DNA from: an uncultured Aquimarina sp.
GTDB lineage: Bacteria; Bacteroidota; Bacteroidia; Flavobacteriales; Flavobacteriaceae
Direction: 5' to 3'
Assembly (NCBI GenBank): GCA_947502885.1
Contig: CANNBP010000003.1
Span: forward strand, 62,001-126,000
Length of the DNA: 64,000 nt
The notes under the pieces are model-generated. The model searched no databases. It was not told where the DNA came from and saw only the letters and a list, made by a program, of their open reading frames with translations. Of this stretch, positions 52,921 through 61,882 are shown one piece after another. The translations under genes were made by a program, and so were the position numbers. The stretch's first letter is position 1. Each line of letters begins with the position of its first letter.

Positions 52921-52928
52921 TATATTTG
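52921..52928 (+). promoter_or_regulatory. -7 box of tRNA-Ser
   Basis: TATATTTG followed by CACC matches TAnnTTTG, 38 bp upstream of the mature tRNA. Confidence 0.6.
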
Positions 52929-52966
52929 CACCCGCAATCAGGGAATACTTGATGAGACTAAACACT

Positions 52967-53051
52967 GGAGAAATGGCAGAGTGGTCGAATGCGGCAGTCT
53001 TGAAAACTGTTGAGGGTCACACCTCCGGGGGTTCGAATCCCTCTTTCTCCG
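52967..53051 (+). tRNA. tRNA-Ser (TGA)
   Basis: The acceptor stem GGAGAAA pairs with TTTCTCC at the 3' end, with G as discriminator base. The anticodon loop CTTGAAA contains TGA. A long variable arm (GAGGGTCACACCTC) marks it as class II serine tRNA, and the T-arm GGGGG TTCGAAT CCCTC is intact. A strong terminator follows. Confidence 0.96.
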
Positions 53052-53054
53052 CAA

Positions 53055-53086
53055 AAAAACGCTTTAACTTATGTTAAAGCGTTTTT
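53055..53086 (+). terminator. Terminator after tRNA-Ser
   Basis: AAAAACGCTTTAAC (53055-53068) pairs perfectly with 53073-53086 across TTAT, ending in a T-run. Confidence 0.88.
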
Positions 53087-53330
53087 GTTTTTAATTGATA
53101 TCCTCTTCTTCCTATTACCTTAGAATAATAAAAGAACAATTACACTTAAAGGGAACACCTAAAAAGTATTCACCACAAGAATTAAATTCAGTTAGTCATC
53201 TTATATTAAGAGGTAGATAAACAGGATTCACACTTCTATATAAGATAAGAAAATCAATCACGAAGACATCAGAAACTCTGATTACATTATAAAAGTCTCT
53301 TAACAGGTAAAAAACACCTTCTTTTTCTTA
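53087..53330. other. Gap with a possible gene remnant next to tRNA-Ser
   Basis: On the plus strand a frame of about 38 codons is open up to a TAA at 53218-53220 (ending LKGTPKKYSPQELNSV then SHLILRGR). It lacks a start codon and promoter. It may be the tail of a decayed gene; tRNA 3' ends are frequent integration sites, but no repeat of the tRNA end is seen. Confidence 0.2.
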
Positions 53331-53501
53331 CTAATTTCCCTTTCTTAAAATTAATGCAAAACCTATAAAAAATAATGTTGGCCCAAAGACTAAAAAATAA
53401 TAAACTCCTGGCCAATGCAATATTTTAAAAAGTACTCCTAACAAAAATAATATCACACCTAGTAGAAGCAGTACTATACCTATAATCTTGTTTTTATTCA
53501 T
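53331..53501 (-). CDS. Small GldL-like membrane protein (56 aa)
   Basis: This minus-strand gene runs from the ATG at 53501 to a TAG at 53331 and encodes 56 residues. Two transmembrane segments are separated by VLFKILHWPGVYY. The K-(I/L)LHWPG motif matches the N-terminal hairpin of GldL, the gliding/T9SS motor protein, and of other small Bacteroidota membrane proteins. It lacks the cytoplasmic part of GldL, so it is not the motor itself. No gldL neighbours (gldK, M, N) are present. Coding is well supported by the motif and composition. Confidence 0.7.
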   Translation of the reverse strand: MNKNKIIGIVLLLLGVILFLLGVLFKILHWPGVYYFLVFGPTLFFIGFALILRKGN

Positions 53502-53749
53502 TTTTCACCCTCACCTACTCTAATTCCCCCAAATTAGATATAAATGATATTTAGTTAAACATTCCAAATTACCCCACTAATATAAGATTTATCATTAAAT
53601 TATCATTTGTTATTTTTATCCTCTTCTTCGATTGTTGTAGTATAATGCACAAAAACACCTTACATCCTACTCAAGGCTTTAAAAAGTCTTATTCAGAAAC
53701 TAATTATTACTTTTCAGCAATTATCTAAGTCTTTAAACCTTCAAAAGAC
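53502..53749. other. Intergenic region upstream of the Reg_prop kinase
   Basis: A+T-rich sequence with no further ORF of note. It carries the promoter regions of the GldL-like gene (minus) and the kinase gene (plus). Confidence 0.3.
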
Positions 53750-53757
53750 TATTTTTG
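53750..53757 (+). promoter_or_regulatory. -7 box of the Reg_prop kinase gene
   Basis: TATTTTTG matches TAnnTTTG. The last bases overlap a TTG at 53755, so translation must begin later; the next in-frame start is a GTG at 53764, almost at the predicted transcript start. Confidence 0.55.
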
Positions 53758-53763
53758 ATTATT

Positions 53764-56670
53764 GTGATACATACGAACCCGTTATTATCTGTTCTCCTAT
53801 TTTTATGGTGTCATTTTTTAATGGCTCAACATCCAGTATACTTTCATTTAACACAAAAAGATGGTTTACCTGATATTGAGTTTTATGGTATCGTCGAAGA
53901 TCACAAAGGTTTTATCTGGCTTGCTGCGGATAAAGGTTTGTATAGGTATGATGGAAAAGAATTTAAAAATTATTCGCATCCCAATAAAAGAGGTTTATCT
54001 GTCTTTGAATTACAATTAGATCATAAAGGTAGAATATGGTGTAATAATCTTACTGGTCAATATTTTTATGTAGAAAATGATAGTTTACAGCTATTCACTG
54101 ACCTCAAAACTCATAAAAATGCCAATTTAGCCAATTTCACATTCTACAAAAAGAACATGGTTATCTGTAACTTTCCGAAATTGACTTTTATTGATTTAGA
54201 TACAAAAGAAACTAGTATTAATATTGATAATACAACAGCATATACTTCTTTTTATAGCAAAAAAGATACACTATTCTATACCGATACCCATAACGTAAAG
54301 TATACTCTAGATGGTTTCAAAAATATAAACAAGTATCGACTTCCTGTCGATTCAATACCACCATTACCAGATATAGTTAACATTGTACACAAAAATAGAT
54401 TAGTCCATTATACTATGGATTATCCAAATAAAAAAGCTCATTTATTTTACGAAAACTCAAAAAAAATTGTTGAAATACCACTTCCAGATAGGTTACAAGA
54501 TAATATAGTAATGTCTATTTATCAAGAAGCTAATACACTTTGGTTCTGTACTAACAAAGGGGTCATCATCTATTACTTTGATAAAGGTAAATTGTATTAT
54601 AAAGACAGCTACTTTGTCGATCAAAAGGTTTCTAGAACACTAAAAGACAAAAACAATAATTACTGGTTTACAACTTTACATAATGGTATATATATTGTTC
54701 CTAATCTGCACATCCAAAAATACTCTTTACCAGAAACTACTGCTAATATTAGTGCCATGGATAAAGTTGGTAACAATCAACTCTTGTTTGGCACCACTAA
54801 TGGTAACTTATCGCTATTTGATATTGACTCAAAACAAACACGGAATATTAGCTTAAAAAGCAAAGAAAAAATATTCTCTATTAGAAATAACAGCAATGAT
54901 ACCGTATACATAAGTCAACCAAGATCTTCGTTTTTTTTCAGCAAGAAATATCAAAAACTCGACTCTAATACTCAATTTACTGGCGCTAAAGATCTATCTG
55001 TAATAAATGCTAAAAATCTAATCTATGCTGCTTATGCCCATGCATCAATACTCAACTTCAAAAACGACTCTATAACTTACCTAGACAGAAGACGCACCTA
55101 TACTTCATATTATAGCGCAACAAATAAAACCATTTATATTGGCTATGTTGATGGGCTTAAACAATATGATCAAAACCTCAAGTCTTCTACAATAACCTAC
55201 AACGGAAAACCAATTTTTGCAATTGATATACAAGAAACCAATGAAGGGACTATTTGGGTGTCTACATTTAAAAACGGTTTAATTGGTATTACAAACAATG
55301 GTACAATTTATAACTACACTAAAGAAAATGGGTTATTATCCAATCAAACCGGAACGATAAAAAGTGATGGCGATCTATTATGGATTTCTACGGATCTTGG
55401 ACTTCAACTATTAGATACAAAAGATAAAACATTTAAAAATATCACAAAAAAGAATGGAATACACTCATTTAACATCTCTGATATGGCAATTTTTGAAGAC
55501 AAACTCTTTTTTGCCACAAATAAAGACTTGTTTAAGGTAAGTAAGCACAAAGTTTTTAACCAAAGTAAATTACACGAATTTTACTTTACCAAAATTTTGA
55601 TAGAAGACCTAAGCAGACCCATTAAGACTAATTACCAACTTGCACATGATGAAAATAAAATAGAATTCCAATTTCGCACTAATGGTTTTTTATCCGAAGA
55701 GAATATCAACTATTACTATAGACTTTTAGGAACTTCTGATAGGTGGACAAATGTTTCTATAAACACCAATAAAGTAACCTTTAATAGCCTATCAGCAGGA
55801 GATTATATATTTCAATTAAAAGCAGTTACCATCAATGGAACAGAAGAAACTCCTATTCAATCTATACATATCAAAGTAAAATTGCCATTTTATAAAGAGT
55901 GGTGGTTTATTTTAATTGTTTTCTCTATTATATTTATTGTTATATGGAAATATTTTTCGTGGCGAATCACTAACTTAGAGATAAGACAAAAGGAGGCATT
56001 AGAAAAAGAAAAAGTAAACAAGCAACTTATTTCTTCTCATTTAGAGAATCTCCGTTCTCAAATGAACCCACATTTTATTTTTAATGCTTTAAATTCTATT
56101 CAAGAATATATAATATTAAACGAAAAAAGATTAGCTAGTACATATTTAGTTAAGTTTTCGAGACTCATACGAATGTACTTAGAACATAGTCAAGAACATT
56201 ACATTTCTCTAAGTAAAGAATTAAATGCTCTAAAATTGTATTTAGAATTAGAAAAAAACAGATTCGAAGATACACTGAATTATGAAATATTAGTAGATAA
56301 AGAAATCAATACTGAAGCTATACAAGTGCCATCTATATTTATACAACCCTATGTAGAAAATGCACTTAAACATGGTCTATTACATAAAACAACCGATAGA
56401 AAACTAAAAGTGGCTTTTGACCTTGATCACAGTAAAAATAATTTATTATGCATTATTGAAGATAATGGTATTGGAAGAAAAGCCTCTTATAAAATAAAGA
56501 TGCAACGAGAAGAATATCATCGCTCATATGCTACCAAAGCTAATCAAAAACGTATAGATCTTATTAACGCAGATCGTGAAGTAAAAATAACTTTACATGT
56601 AGAAGATTTGTATGATTCTCACAATACACCAAAAGGCACCAAAATCCACTTACAAATACCTATCGAATGA
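53764..56670 (+). CDS. Reg_prop/Y_Y_Y sensor histidine kinase (LytS-type)
   Basis: A sensor kinase of about 968 residues. After a signal peptide (PLLSVLLFLWCHFLMAQ) the periplasmic part is a two-component propeller (KGFIWLAADKGLYRYDG and similar blades, to about 650), then a Y_Y_Y domain (FRTNGFLSEENINYYYRLLG...). One helix (WWFILIVFSIIFIVIWKYF) leads to a His_kinase domain of the LytS class with the phosphorylated histidine in SQMNPHFIFNALNSIQEYI, and an ATPase domain (FIQPYVENALKHGL, IEDNGIGR). It overlaps its LytTR partner by four bases. The start is uncertain; GTG at 53764 is nearly leaderless. The signal sensed is unknown. Confidence 0.92.
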   Translation: MIHTNPLLSVLLFLWCHFLMAQHPVYFHLTQKDGLPDIEFYGIVEDHKGFIWLAADKGLYRYDGKEFKNYSHPNKRGLSVFELQLDHKGRIWCNNLTGQYFYVENDSLQLFTDLKTHKNANLANFTFYKKNMVICNFPKLTFIDLDTKETSINIDNTTAYTSFYSKKDTLFYTDTHNVKYTLDGFKNINKYRLPVDSIPPLPDIVNIVHKNRLVHYTMDYPNKKAHLFYENSKKIVEIPLPDRLQDNIVMSIYQEANTLWFCTNKGVIIYYFDKGKLYYKDSYFVDQKVSRTLKDKNNNYWFTTLHNGIYIVPNLHIQKYSLPETTANISAMDKVGNNQLLFGTTNGNLSLFDIDSKQTRNISLKSKEKIFSIRNNSNDTVYISQPRSSFFFSKKYQKLDSNTQFTGAKDLSVINAKNLIYAAYAHASILNFKNDSITYLDRRRTYTSYYSATNKTIYIGYVDGLKQYDQNLKSSTITYNGKPIFAIDIQETNEGTIWVSTFKNGLIGITNNGTIYNYTKENGLLSNQTGTIKSDGDLLWISTDLGLQLLDTKDKTFKNITKKNGIHSFNISDMAIFEDKLFFATNKDLFKVSKHKVFNQSKLHEFYFTKILIEDLSRPIKTNYQLAHDENKIEFQFRTNGFLSEENINYYYRLLGTSDRWTNVSINTNKVTFNSLSAGDYIFQLKAVTINGTEETPIQSIHIKVKLPFYKEWWFILIVFSIIFIVIWKYFSWRITNLEIRQKEALEKEKVNKQLISSHLENLRSQMNPHFIFNALNSIQEYIILNEKRLASTYLVKFSRLIRMYLEHSQEHYISLSKELNALKLYLELEKNRFEDTLNYEILVDKEINTEAIQVPSIFIQPYVENALKHGLLHKTTDRKLKVAFDLDHSKNNLLCIIEDNGIGRKASYKIKMQREEYHRSYATKANQKRIDLINADREVKITLHVEDLYDSHNTPKGTKIHLQIPIE

Positions 56671-57419
56671 AAGCGCTAATAATTGATGACGAAAATAAAT
56701 CAAGACGTCTTTTAGAAACATTATTAAAAGATTTTTGTCCAGAGATAAGTACTATATTTCAAGCTACGGATTTGATTAATGGTATTTCGGTAATTGAAAA
56801 TGAAGCTCCAGAACTTGTATTTCTGGATATTGAAATGCCGAAACATTCCGGACTTGAGATACTTAGTTTTTTTGATAATAAAGAAGTTAATTTTCAAATC
56901 ATATTTGTAACAGCCTATAATCAATATGCTTTAGAAGCGTTTAAACTTTCTGCTGTAGATTATTTATTAAAACCTGTGGATATAGATGAATTAAAAACCG
57001 CAGTAGAAAAAGCAATTAACACTATACAGAACAAAAGTATAAACAATCAGTTTGAAGATTTAAAAAAAGCATTTAAACAACTATCTCTCAACAAATTGAC
57101 AATAGAGGTATCTAATGGAATATTATTTGTTTCTCATGATGAAATATACTTTTTAGAGGCAGATGGCATGTACACAAAGATTCACCTTAAAGAAAACAAA
57201 ACAGAACTAGTTAGCAAACCTTTAAAGCATTTTGTCAGTCAATTAGAAAATAAAGTGATTTTCTATAAACCTCATCGATCCTACCTAATTAATCTAAAAC
57301 ACATTAAATCTTTTTCAAAAAAAGATGGTTTTCATTTAACAATGGATAATGGAAAAACTATTCCAATTGCCAAGGATAAAAAGAAAGAATTCCTCTTGTT
57401 GATACAAGAATTTTTCTAA
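56667..57419 (+). CDS. LytTR-family response regulator
   Basis: A 250-residue response regulator. The receiver domain has the acidic pair near DDENKSRR, the phosphorylated aspartate in LVFLDIEMPKHSGLEIL and the lysine in DYLLKPVDI. The C-terminal LytTR DNA-binding domain is marked by EIYFLEADGMYTKIHL, FYKPHRSYLINLKHIKSF and the following beta strands. Its ATG overlaps the kinase stop (ATGA), so it is the cognate output of the propeller kinase. Such pairs often control polysaccharide or surface genes in Bacteroidota; targets here are not known, and the secreted gene at 57770 is one candidate. Confidence 0.95.
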   Translation: MKALIIDDENKSRRLLETLLKDFCPEISTIFQATDLINGISVIENEAPELVFLDIEMPKHSGLEILSFFDNKEVNFQIIFVTAYNQYALEAFKLSAVDYLLKPVDIDELKTAVEKAINTIQNKSINNQFEDLKKAFKQLSLNKLTIEVSNGILFVSHDEIYFLEADGMYTKIHLKENKTELVSKPLKHFVSQLENKVIFYKPHRSYLINLKHIKSFSKKDGFHLTMDNGKTIPIAKDKKKEFLLLIQEFF

Positions 57420-57769
57420 AAAAGTTCTTTTAGAAGAAAAAAACGCACTTTCAGAAAGAAAGTAAGAATTCATTAAGACTTTATAGTGATTTTTGCTAAT
57501 GTATTATAAATAAATTAGTTATGAAATCAAAGTCTATTATAGCAACACCTATAATCCCTCCAAGTATTCGTGTCTATCCCCAAACAACTGGCAATCTTGC
57601 TAGTACCTAATCACAAGTATCATGAGTGCTTTCTACTTATAAACATATAGGTGGCAGCATCATAGCGAAATACTATCTCAAACAAATATCTAATAACCCC
57701 TAAATAAACCTTTAAGTATATTTTTTATTAAAAAATACAACTGTTGGGTATTTTATAAAGTCAAATATT
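57420..57769. other. Intergenic region with a possible small ORF
   Basis: A+T-rich region downstream of the LytTR gene. The only ORF of interest is at 57521-57610. I see no strong terminator for the two-component operon here. Confidence 0.3.
57521..57610 (+). CDS. Possible small ORF (29 aa)
   Basis: From the ATG at 57521 to a TAA at 57610 the frame encodes MKSKSIIATPIIPPSIRVYP and nine more residues. The peptide is proline- and isoleucine-rich. A GATTTTTG box (7 of 8 to TAnnTTTG) lies about 25 bp upstream. It has no recognised relative and could be chance. Confidence 0.3.
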   Translation: MKSKSIIATPIIPPSIRVYPQTTGNLAST

Positions 57770-58831
57770 ATGAAAAAAATTTTAACATTCTCTATTTCTA
57801 TTTTCTTGTGCTATTCAACATATGGGCAAAAATCATTCAATCAAATGTTGGTAGAACACCAAACCAACAAAACCTTGTTTACCTATTTTGATTATAACAA
57901 AACAGAGTCTGAAGCCCAACAAAAGGATGTGCTATCCAAAGGTGATTATGGCGATATAACTTTTGAAACCTGGGTTACCAGTGGTACTGGGCCAAAGGAG
58001 TATGACAATATCATAGGTGGCATTACAAAATCAGGTGGTCCAATCGATTCTAGAACTATAGAAGTAAATCAAAGAGGTATTGTAAAGTATGATGAAGATG
58101 TTTTTCCTGCTTACTTAAGACATAAAGAAACCAAAAGTGCATACCCATTTGGGTGGTTCGTTTTACCAGATGCTATTATTCGCGTCTATAATCTGACAGA
58201 AGATGGATCATCTTTTGATATCGGAGAAATATACCTAGCAAAAGGTGGTAATAAAGGATACAAAATTTTTGATAGATTGGGCACTCCCGATTCGGCTGTA
58301 GAAGGATCCAAAAAGAAAAAGAAACGTAAAAAAAGTAGATCCAAGTCAAGCAAATTAACTTTAGAAGGTATCAACCTTAAAAATATTATTAAAAAATACA
58401 TAGCAGAGATACGTAAAAAAAGAGAAACCTATACTCCTACTGAAGCCGAATTAAATAGGCATAGAAGATTAATGGGATGGTATGGAGACACCGAAGCAAC
58501 AAACAATAAATTTTGGGCAAATAGAAAAGCTAAAGAAAATGAACTCAAGCAAGGACGGTTAAAATATAAGCAACAAATTATAGATGCGGGTTATGTAAGA
58601 AGTAACGGAATGAGTGTATTCATTCTAGAAAATAACAGCGGCGTTAAAAAGTGCTTCTATAAAGATTCTTCGTCTTCAGAAACTTGTTTAGAAAATGGTA
58701 ATTTTCTAGTACTTGATATTGGTACTGACATTTACAAAGCGGTTAATATTGGCGGTAACTATGTTAAAAAAGAGCAGCTGATCGATGGTCAAAACGCTGC
58801 AGGAACTACAGTTACAACCTCAATTTTTTAA
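57770..58831 (+). CDS. Secreted basic protein of unknown function (353 aa)
   Basis: An exported protein of 353 residues with a signal peptide (MKKILTFSISIFLCYSTYGQ). The N-terminal domain (about 20-170) is beta-rich, with YGDITFETWVTSGTGPKEYDNIIGG and SAYPFGWFVLPDAIIRVYNL. A highly basic linker follows (about 180-200, KKKKKRKKSRSKSSK), then a helical charged part (about 205-280) and a C-terminal beta region ending AAGTTVTTSIF. I do not know the family. The basic linker is unusual for a secreted protein and could bind acidic polysaccharide or the outer membrane. Confidence 0.7.
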   Translation: MKKILTFSISIFLCYSTYGQKSFNQMLVEHQTNKTLFTYFDYNKTESEAQQKDVLSKGDYGDITFETWVTSGTGPKEYDNIIGGITKSGGPIDSRTIEVNQRGIVKYDEDVFPAYLRHKETKSAYPFGWFVLPDAIIRVYNLTEDGSSFDIGEIYLAKGGNKGYKIFDRLGTPDSAVEGSKKKKKRKKSRSKSSKLTLEGINLKNIIKKYIAEIRKKRETYTPTEAELNRHRRLMGWYGDTEATNNKFWANRKAKENELKQGRLKYKQQIIDAGYVRSNGMSVFILENNSGVKKCFYKDSSSSETCLENGNFLVLDIGTDIYKAVNIGGNYVKKEQLIDGQNAAGTTVTTSIF

Positions 58832-58888
58832 AAAACAAAACCAAGGATTAAAACTTTAATTCACTTTAGTTTTGTAACCATCAATAAG

Positions 58889-58924
58889 CAAAACCAATCA
58901 ATTTGATAATATTGATTGGTTTTG
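58889..58924 (+). terminator. Terminator after the secreted basic protein gene
   Basis: CAAAACCAATCAAT (58889-58902) pairs perfectly with 58911-58924 across an 8-nt loop. It ends in a TTTTG tail. Confidence 0.8.
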
Positions 58925-59008
58925 CCATTTAATCTTAAAATAGTATTTTGATTTACTTTTACCTAAACAGGTAATTCATTAATCTTTATCAAAAGGGCAC
59001 GTTGAATA

Positions 59009-59335
59009 CTAAGTAAATATTCTATTACCATACCTACCAAGTGCACCACCAATAGCACCAGTAAAGAAAAACTTGTCTATCTCGGCTAATTGACTAGGAA
59101 CAAGCCATTTCCAATGATCTGGTAAAATAAAATGAGAAATTCTGACCAATAATATAAGCGCTATAACAATAAACATTAGGTACAAAGAACATATAAATAA
59201 TCTATCCTTATGCTTTTTCTTATACCCTTCTTGTTTCTTATCAAATATTTGTAATTCTTCTTCTGTTTCTTCTAACCTACTTGCTCCACTATCATTTTTC
59301 TCATTAATCTTACCTAATTGATCCGATAGTTTCAT
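59009..59335 (-). CDS. Two-helix membrane protein, putative Panacea-linked toxin
   Basis: A protein of 108 residues. The N-terminal half is charged and helical, possibly coiled-coil (GKINEKNDSGASRLEETEEEL...KKQEGYKKKHKDR). Then come a strong transmembrane helix (LFICSLYLMFIVIALILLV) and a second short hydrophobic segment near the C-terminus (FFFTGAIGGALGRYG). Its ATG overlaps the stop of the Panacea-domain gene by four bases. In known Panacea systems the partner is a toxin, and membrane-acting toxins are among those described. By context this is a candidate membrane toxin; sequence similarity to a known toxin is not claimed. Confidence 0.65.
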   Translation of the reverse strand: MKLSDQLGKINEKNDSGASRLEETEEELQIFDKKQEGYKKKHKDRLFICSLYLMFIVIALILLVRISHFILPDHWKWLVPSQLAEIDKFFFTGAIGGALGRYGNRIFT

Positions 59336-59820
59336 AATATTTCTTTTGCTTTATTTTCATAATACTCCTGAATAACTTTATTCGGAATAATTGCTCCTTG
59401 TTTTAGGGAACCATTATTTTTATTCCACGTAACATCCCAAGGCGTATTACTTTGATGAGTCAAATTAGATAAATCCCCTCCGGTATAATCTTTATAGACC
59501 TCCCATATTTTATCTAGAAAAGCACTTATTTCTTCATTCTGTTGAATCTCTTTGAAATCTTGTTTTACCTCTAACGAAGACATGATAACTTTATTTATAT
59601 CAGATTTCCCAAATATCTTAAAAGTACCATAAACAGAAGGTACAACAGGGCCATACTTCCATGCTTCAGTCTGTTCATTTATTAAAGGTTTTTGAGTGAT
59701 CCCAAGATGCCATCCATGAGCTATATACACCAATTTTAAAACTTTCATTGGCGTAATTTCTACTCCCTCATAAAAAGACTTGTCTATAAAAAAATTAGCT
59801 ATACTAACAGAATTGTACAT
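59332..59820 (-). CDS. Panacea (SocA/DUF4065) domain protein, putative antitoxin
   Basis: A 162-residue cytoplasmic protein that is essentially one Panacea domain. It opens NSVSIANFFIDKSFYEGVEITPMKVLKLVYIAHGW and continues GITQKPLINEQTEAWKYGPVVPSVYGTFK, the hallmark SocA/DUF4065 pattern (KLVYIAHGW, E-W-YGPVVP). Panacea proteins neutralise very diverse toxins. The gene is followed, with a 4-base overlap, by a small membrane protein, a typical two-gene toxin-antitoxin layout. The tail helix (GAIIPNKVIQEYYENKAKEIL) could bind a partner. Panacea domains also occur outside TA systems, so the role is likely but not certain. Confidence 0.85.
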   Translation of the reverse strand: MYNSVSIANFFIDKSFYEGVEITPMKVLKLVYIAHGWHLGITQKPLINEQTEAWKYGPVVPSVYGTFKIFGKSDINKVIMSSLEVKQDFKEIQQNEEISAFLDKIWEVYKDYTGGDLSNLTHQSNTPWDVTWNKNNGSLKQGAIIPNKVIQEYYENKAKEIL

Positions 59821-60415
59821 AATCGAATAATTACTTATTAATAACTACTTACTCGCTAAAGTAAAATATTTTAATAACATTTAATAAATAGAATTCATAA
59901 TTATTCCTGTGTTTTCAGTTCTTCTTTTGTTTACGAAAGAAAGAAGAGTAGTTTAATAATTTTCAAAAATCACAGTCTACCTAACCTCCGAAATCTTCTT
60001 TTTATACATTTTATCATTTATTCAGATAAACATAAGTCCTAACTCTCCTATTCTTACAATTACATTAACTACTGAATTAATAATTGATTCATAACTTGGT
60101 AAAAAAAGCACAACAAATCTATTAGATAACCTTCCGACACAAACATTAATTAAGGATATCTAAGATTTTGGATGAAATTCATTTTTTAAACTTTTTGATT
60201 TATCTATAAGACAAATGCTTACTGTATTAACATAGACTTTTTCGTAACTTAAAAAGCTGTCGACCCATTTTATATCTTCTGATTAAAAAAAATAAAACCT
60301 ACCAAAATTATCGAATCAACATATCCCCAAGTAGGGCAATTAATTAAATCAAACTATAGATCAATTATGAAATTACAAATCATTTTGTAACTTTAAATAA
60401 TGAATAAATTCACAT
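59821..60415. other. Long intergenic region
   Basis: Almost 600 bp, A+T-rich, between the divergent Panacea and PAS-kinase genes. No ORF above chance and no strong hairpin are visible. A weak TACTTTAG box on the minus strand near 59860 may drive the Panacea gene and TAACTTTA near 60390 the kinase gene. Confidence 0.35.
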
Positions 60416-61882
60416 ATGTCCTTTAACCCAAAGCAATCTAAAATTTCCCCTGAAAAAATAACAATATTTCATCTTGTGTTAAAAACAGATGGAAGTATCA
60501 TAGACTTTAATGATATTTGCTCTCAGCTTTTCCCGCTAACAAAATGCCAAGTTAAAGAGAAAGCACTAAGTGATTTTGTTATTAATGAAGATGTTCCTAA
60601 ACTCAAACACGCAATATCTTCTATCACCAGTAACTCAGAAACAAGCATACCTCTTAGTTTCCCTTCAAAAAAACAAGGAATAACTACTCTCAAAATTAAT
60701 TTCACTTTGTTTAATGACGTTATATACGCGTCAGGAATCGATATTACTGCGGCCTCCAAAGAACATAAGACACTTTTAACCATGTCTGAAAGTAAAAACA
60801 GATTACAGGCAATGGTTAATAATGGGTTTGCATATATGTTATTATTAAATACAGAAGGTGAAATTTTAATGACAGACCAAAAATCTTTGGCTATTATAAA
60901 ACGAGATTTTAAAGTTGACCCTACAGCTATAGTTTGTCGATTTATAGATGTAATGCCAATCAATTTCAAAAATTCGTTTGCTCATGAATTCAACGAAGCT
61001 TTAAAAGGAAACTCTGTAAAAAAGGAAATCGAACGGATAACTCATGAAGGTAACAAACAATGGCTACAAGCAAAATACACACCTATTTTTGATCAAAAAA
61101 CTACCGTTAATTCTGTTTTGGTAAGTTTTCATGATATTACAGAACAAAAATTAGCAGAGATAGCCATAAAAGAAGCACATATCAAAGAACAAGAGTTAAA
61201 CAATCTTAAAACAAATATCTTATCAAATTTTAGTCATGAGATAAGAACTCCATTAAATGGTATCATGACAATCAGCAAGTTGCTAACCGAAGAAAACTCT
61301 TCAGAAGAAAAGGCGCAATTGCTAAAATACCTAGAAGAGAGTAAAAATAGGCTGTTAGACACTATCAATAACTTATCAAATTTTAGTGCGATTGAAGCCA
61401 TGAGAAGTAATATCAATTTACACCAATATGATGCAAATTATACAGTAGAAACATCATTTAGAGAATACAAACATATGGCAGAGGCCAAAAATCTTAATTA
61501 TCAACTAGAACTAGACACCACTTCTCCTCAAATCAAAATTGATGAAGGATTATTCAAAACCGCACTTAATAATATTATCCATAATTCAATTAAATACACC
61601 AATACAGGAGGTATAATTGTTAGAATTTATTCAAAAAAATCCAAAAATAATGTTTATATTTCGGTAACCGATACCGGTATAGGGATAAACAAAGAAAACA
61701 TTAAAAAGATATTTGAACCTTTTATACAAGAAAGTATTGGCATTAGTCGTAAGTATGAAGGCACGGGTATTGGACTTAGTCTTTCAAAGCGATATATAGA
61801 GATTCTTAACGGAGAAATAACGGTAGAAAGTAAAGTAAGTAAGGGTACAGAGTTCTGTATTATAATTCCAAGGTATGTATGA
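60416..61882 (+). CDS. PAS-domain histidine kinase
   Basis: A soluble kinase of 488 residues without membrane helices, so it senses a cytoplasmic signal. Two PAS domains are visible (about 15-110 and 125-250, the second ending in VLVSFHDITEQKLAE, a PAC tail). A coiled segment leads to HisKA with the phosphorylated histidine in NILSNFSHEIRTPLNG, then the ATPase domain (LNNIIHNSIKYTNTGG, DTGIGI, YEGTGIGLSLSKRYIE). It overlaps the following receiver gene by four bases, so they form a two-gene signalling unit. The first PAS core reads as a generic PAS; the ligand is unknown. Confidence 0.92.
   Translation: MSFNPKQSKISPEKITIFHLVLKTDGSIIDFNDICSQLFPLTKCQVKEKALSDFVINEDVPKLKHAISSITSNSETSIPLSFPSKKQGITTLKINFTLFNDVIYASGIDITAASKEHKTLLTMSESKNRLQAMVNNGFAYMLLLNTEGEILMTDQKSLAIIKRDFKVDPTAIVCRFIDVMPINFKNSFAHEFNEALKGNSVKKEIERITHEGNKQWLQAKYTPIFDQKTTVNSVLVSFHDITEQKLAEIAIKEAHIKEQELNNLKTNILSNFSHEIRTPLNGIMTISKLLTEENSSEEKAQLLKYLEESKNRLLDTINNLSNFSAIEAMRSNINLHQYDANYTVETSFREYKHMAEAKNLNYQLELDTTSPQIKIDEGLFKTALNNIIHNSIKYTNTGGIIVRIYSKKSKNNVYISVTDTGIGINKENIKKIFEPFIQESIGISRKYEGTGIGLSLSKRYIEILNGEITVESKVSKGTEFCIIIPRYV

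Noticed and set aside
53100..53220. tRNA-Ser as an integration site of a mobile element
   Set aside because: A decayed-looking frame lies downstream, but there is no repeat of the tRNA 3' end, no integrase and no element boundary in the window.
60523..60969. 148-residue minus-strand ORF inside the PAS kinase gene
   Set aside because: It is a reverse-strand shadow of a clear PAS kinase and has no independent signals.
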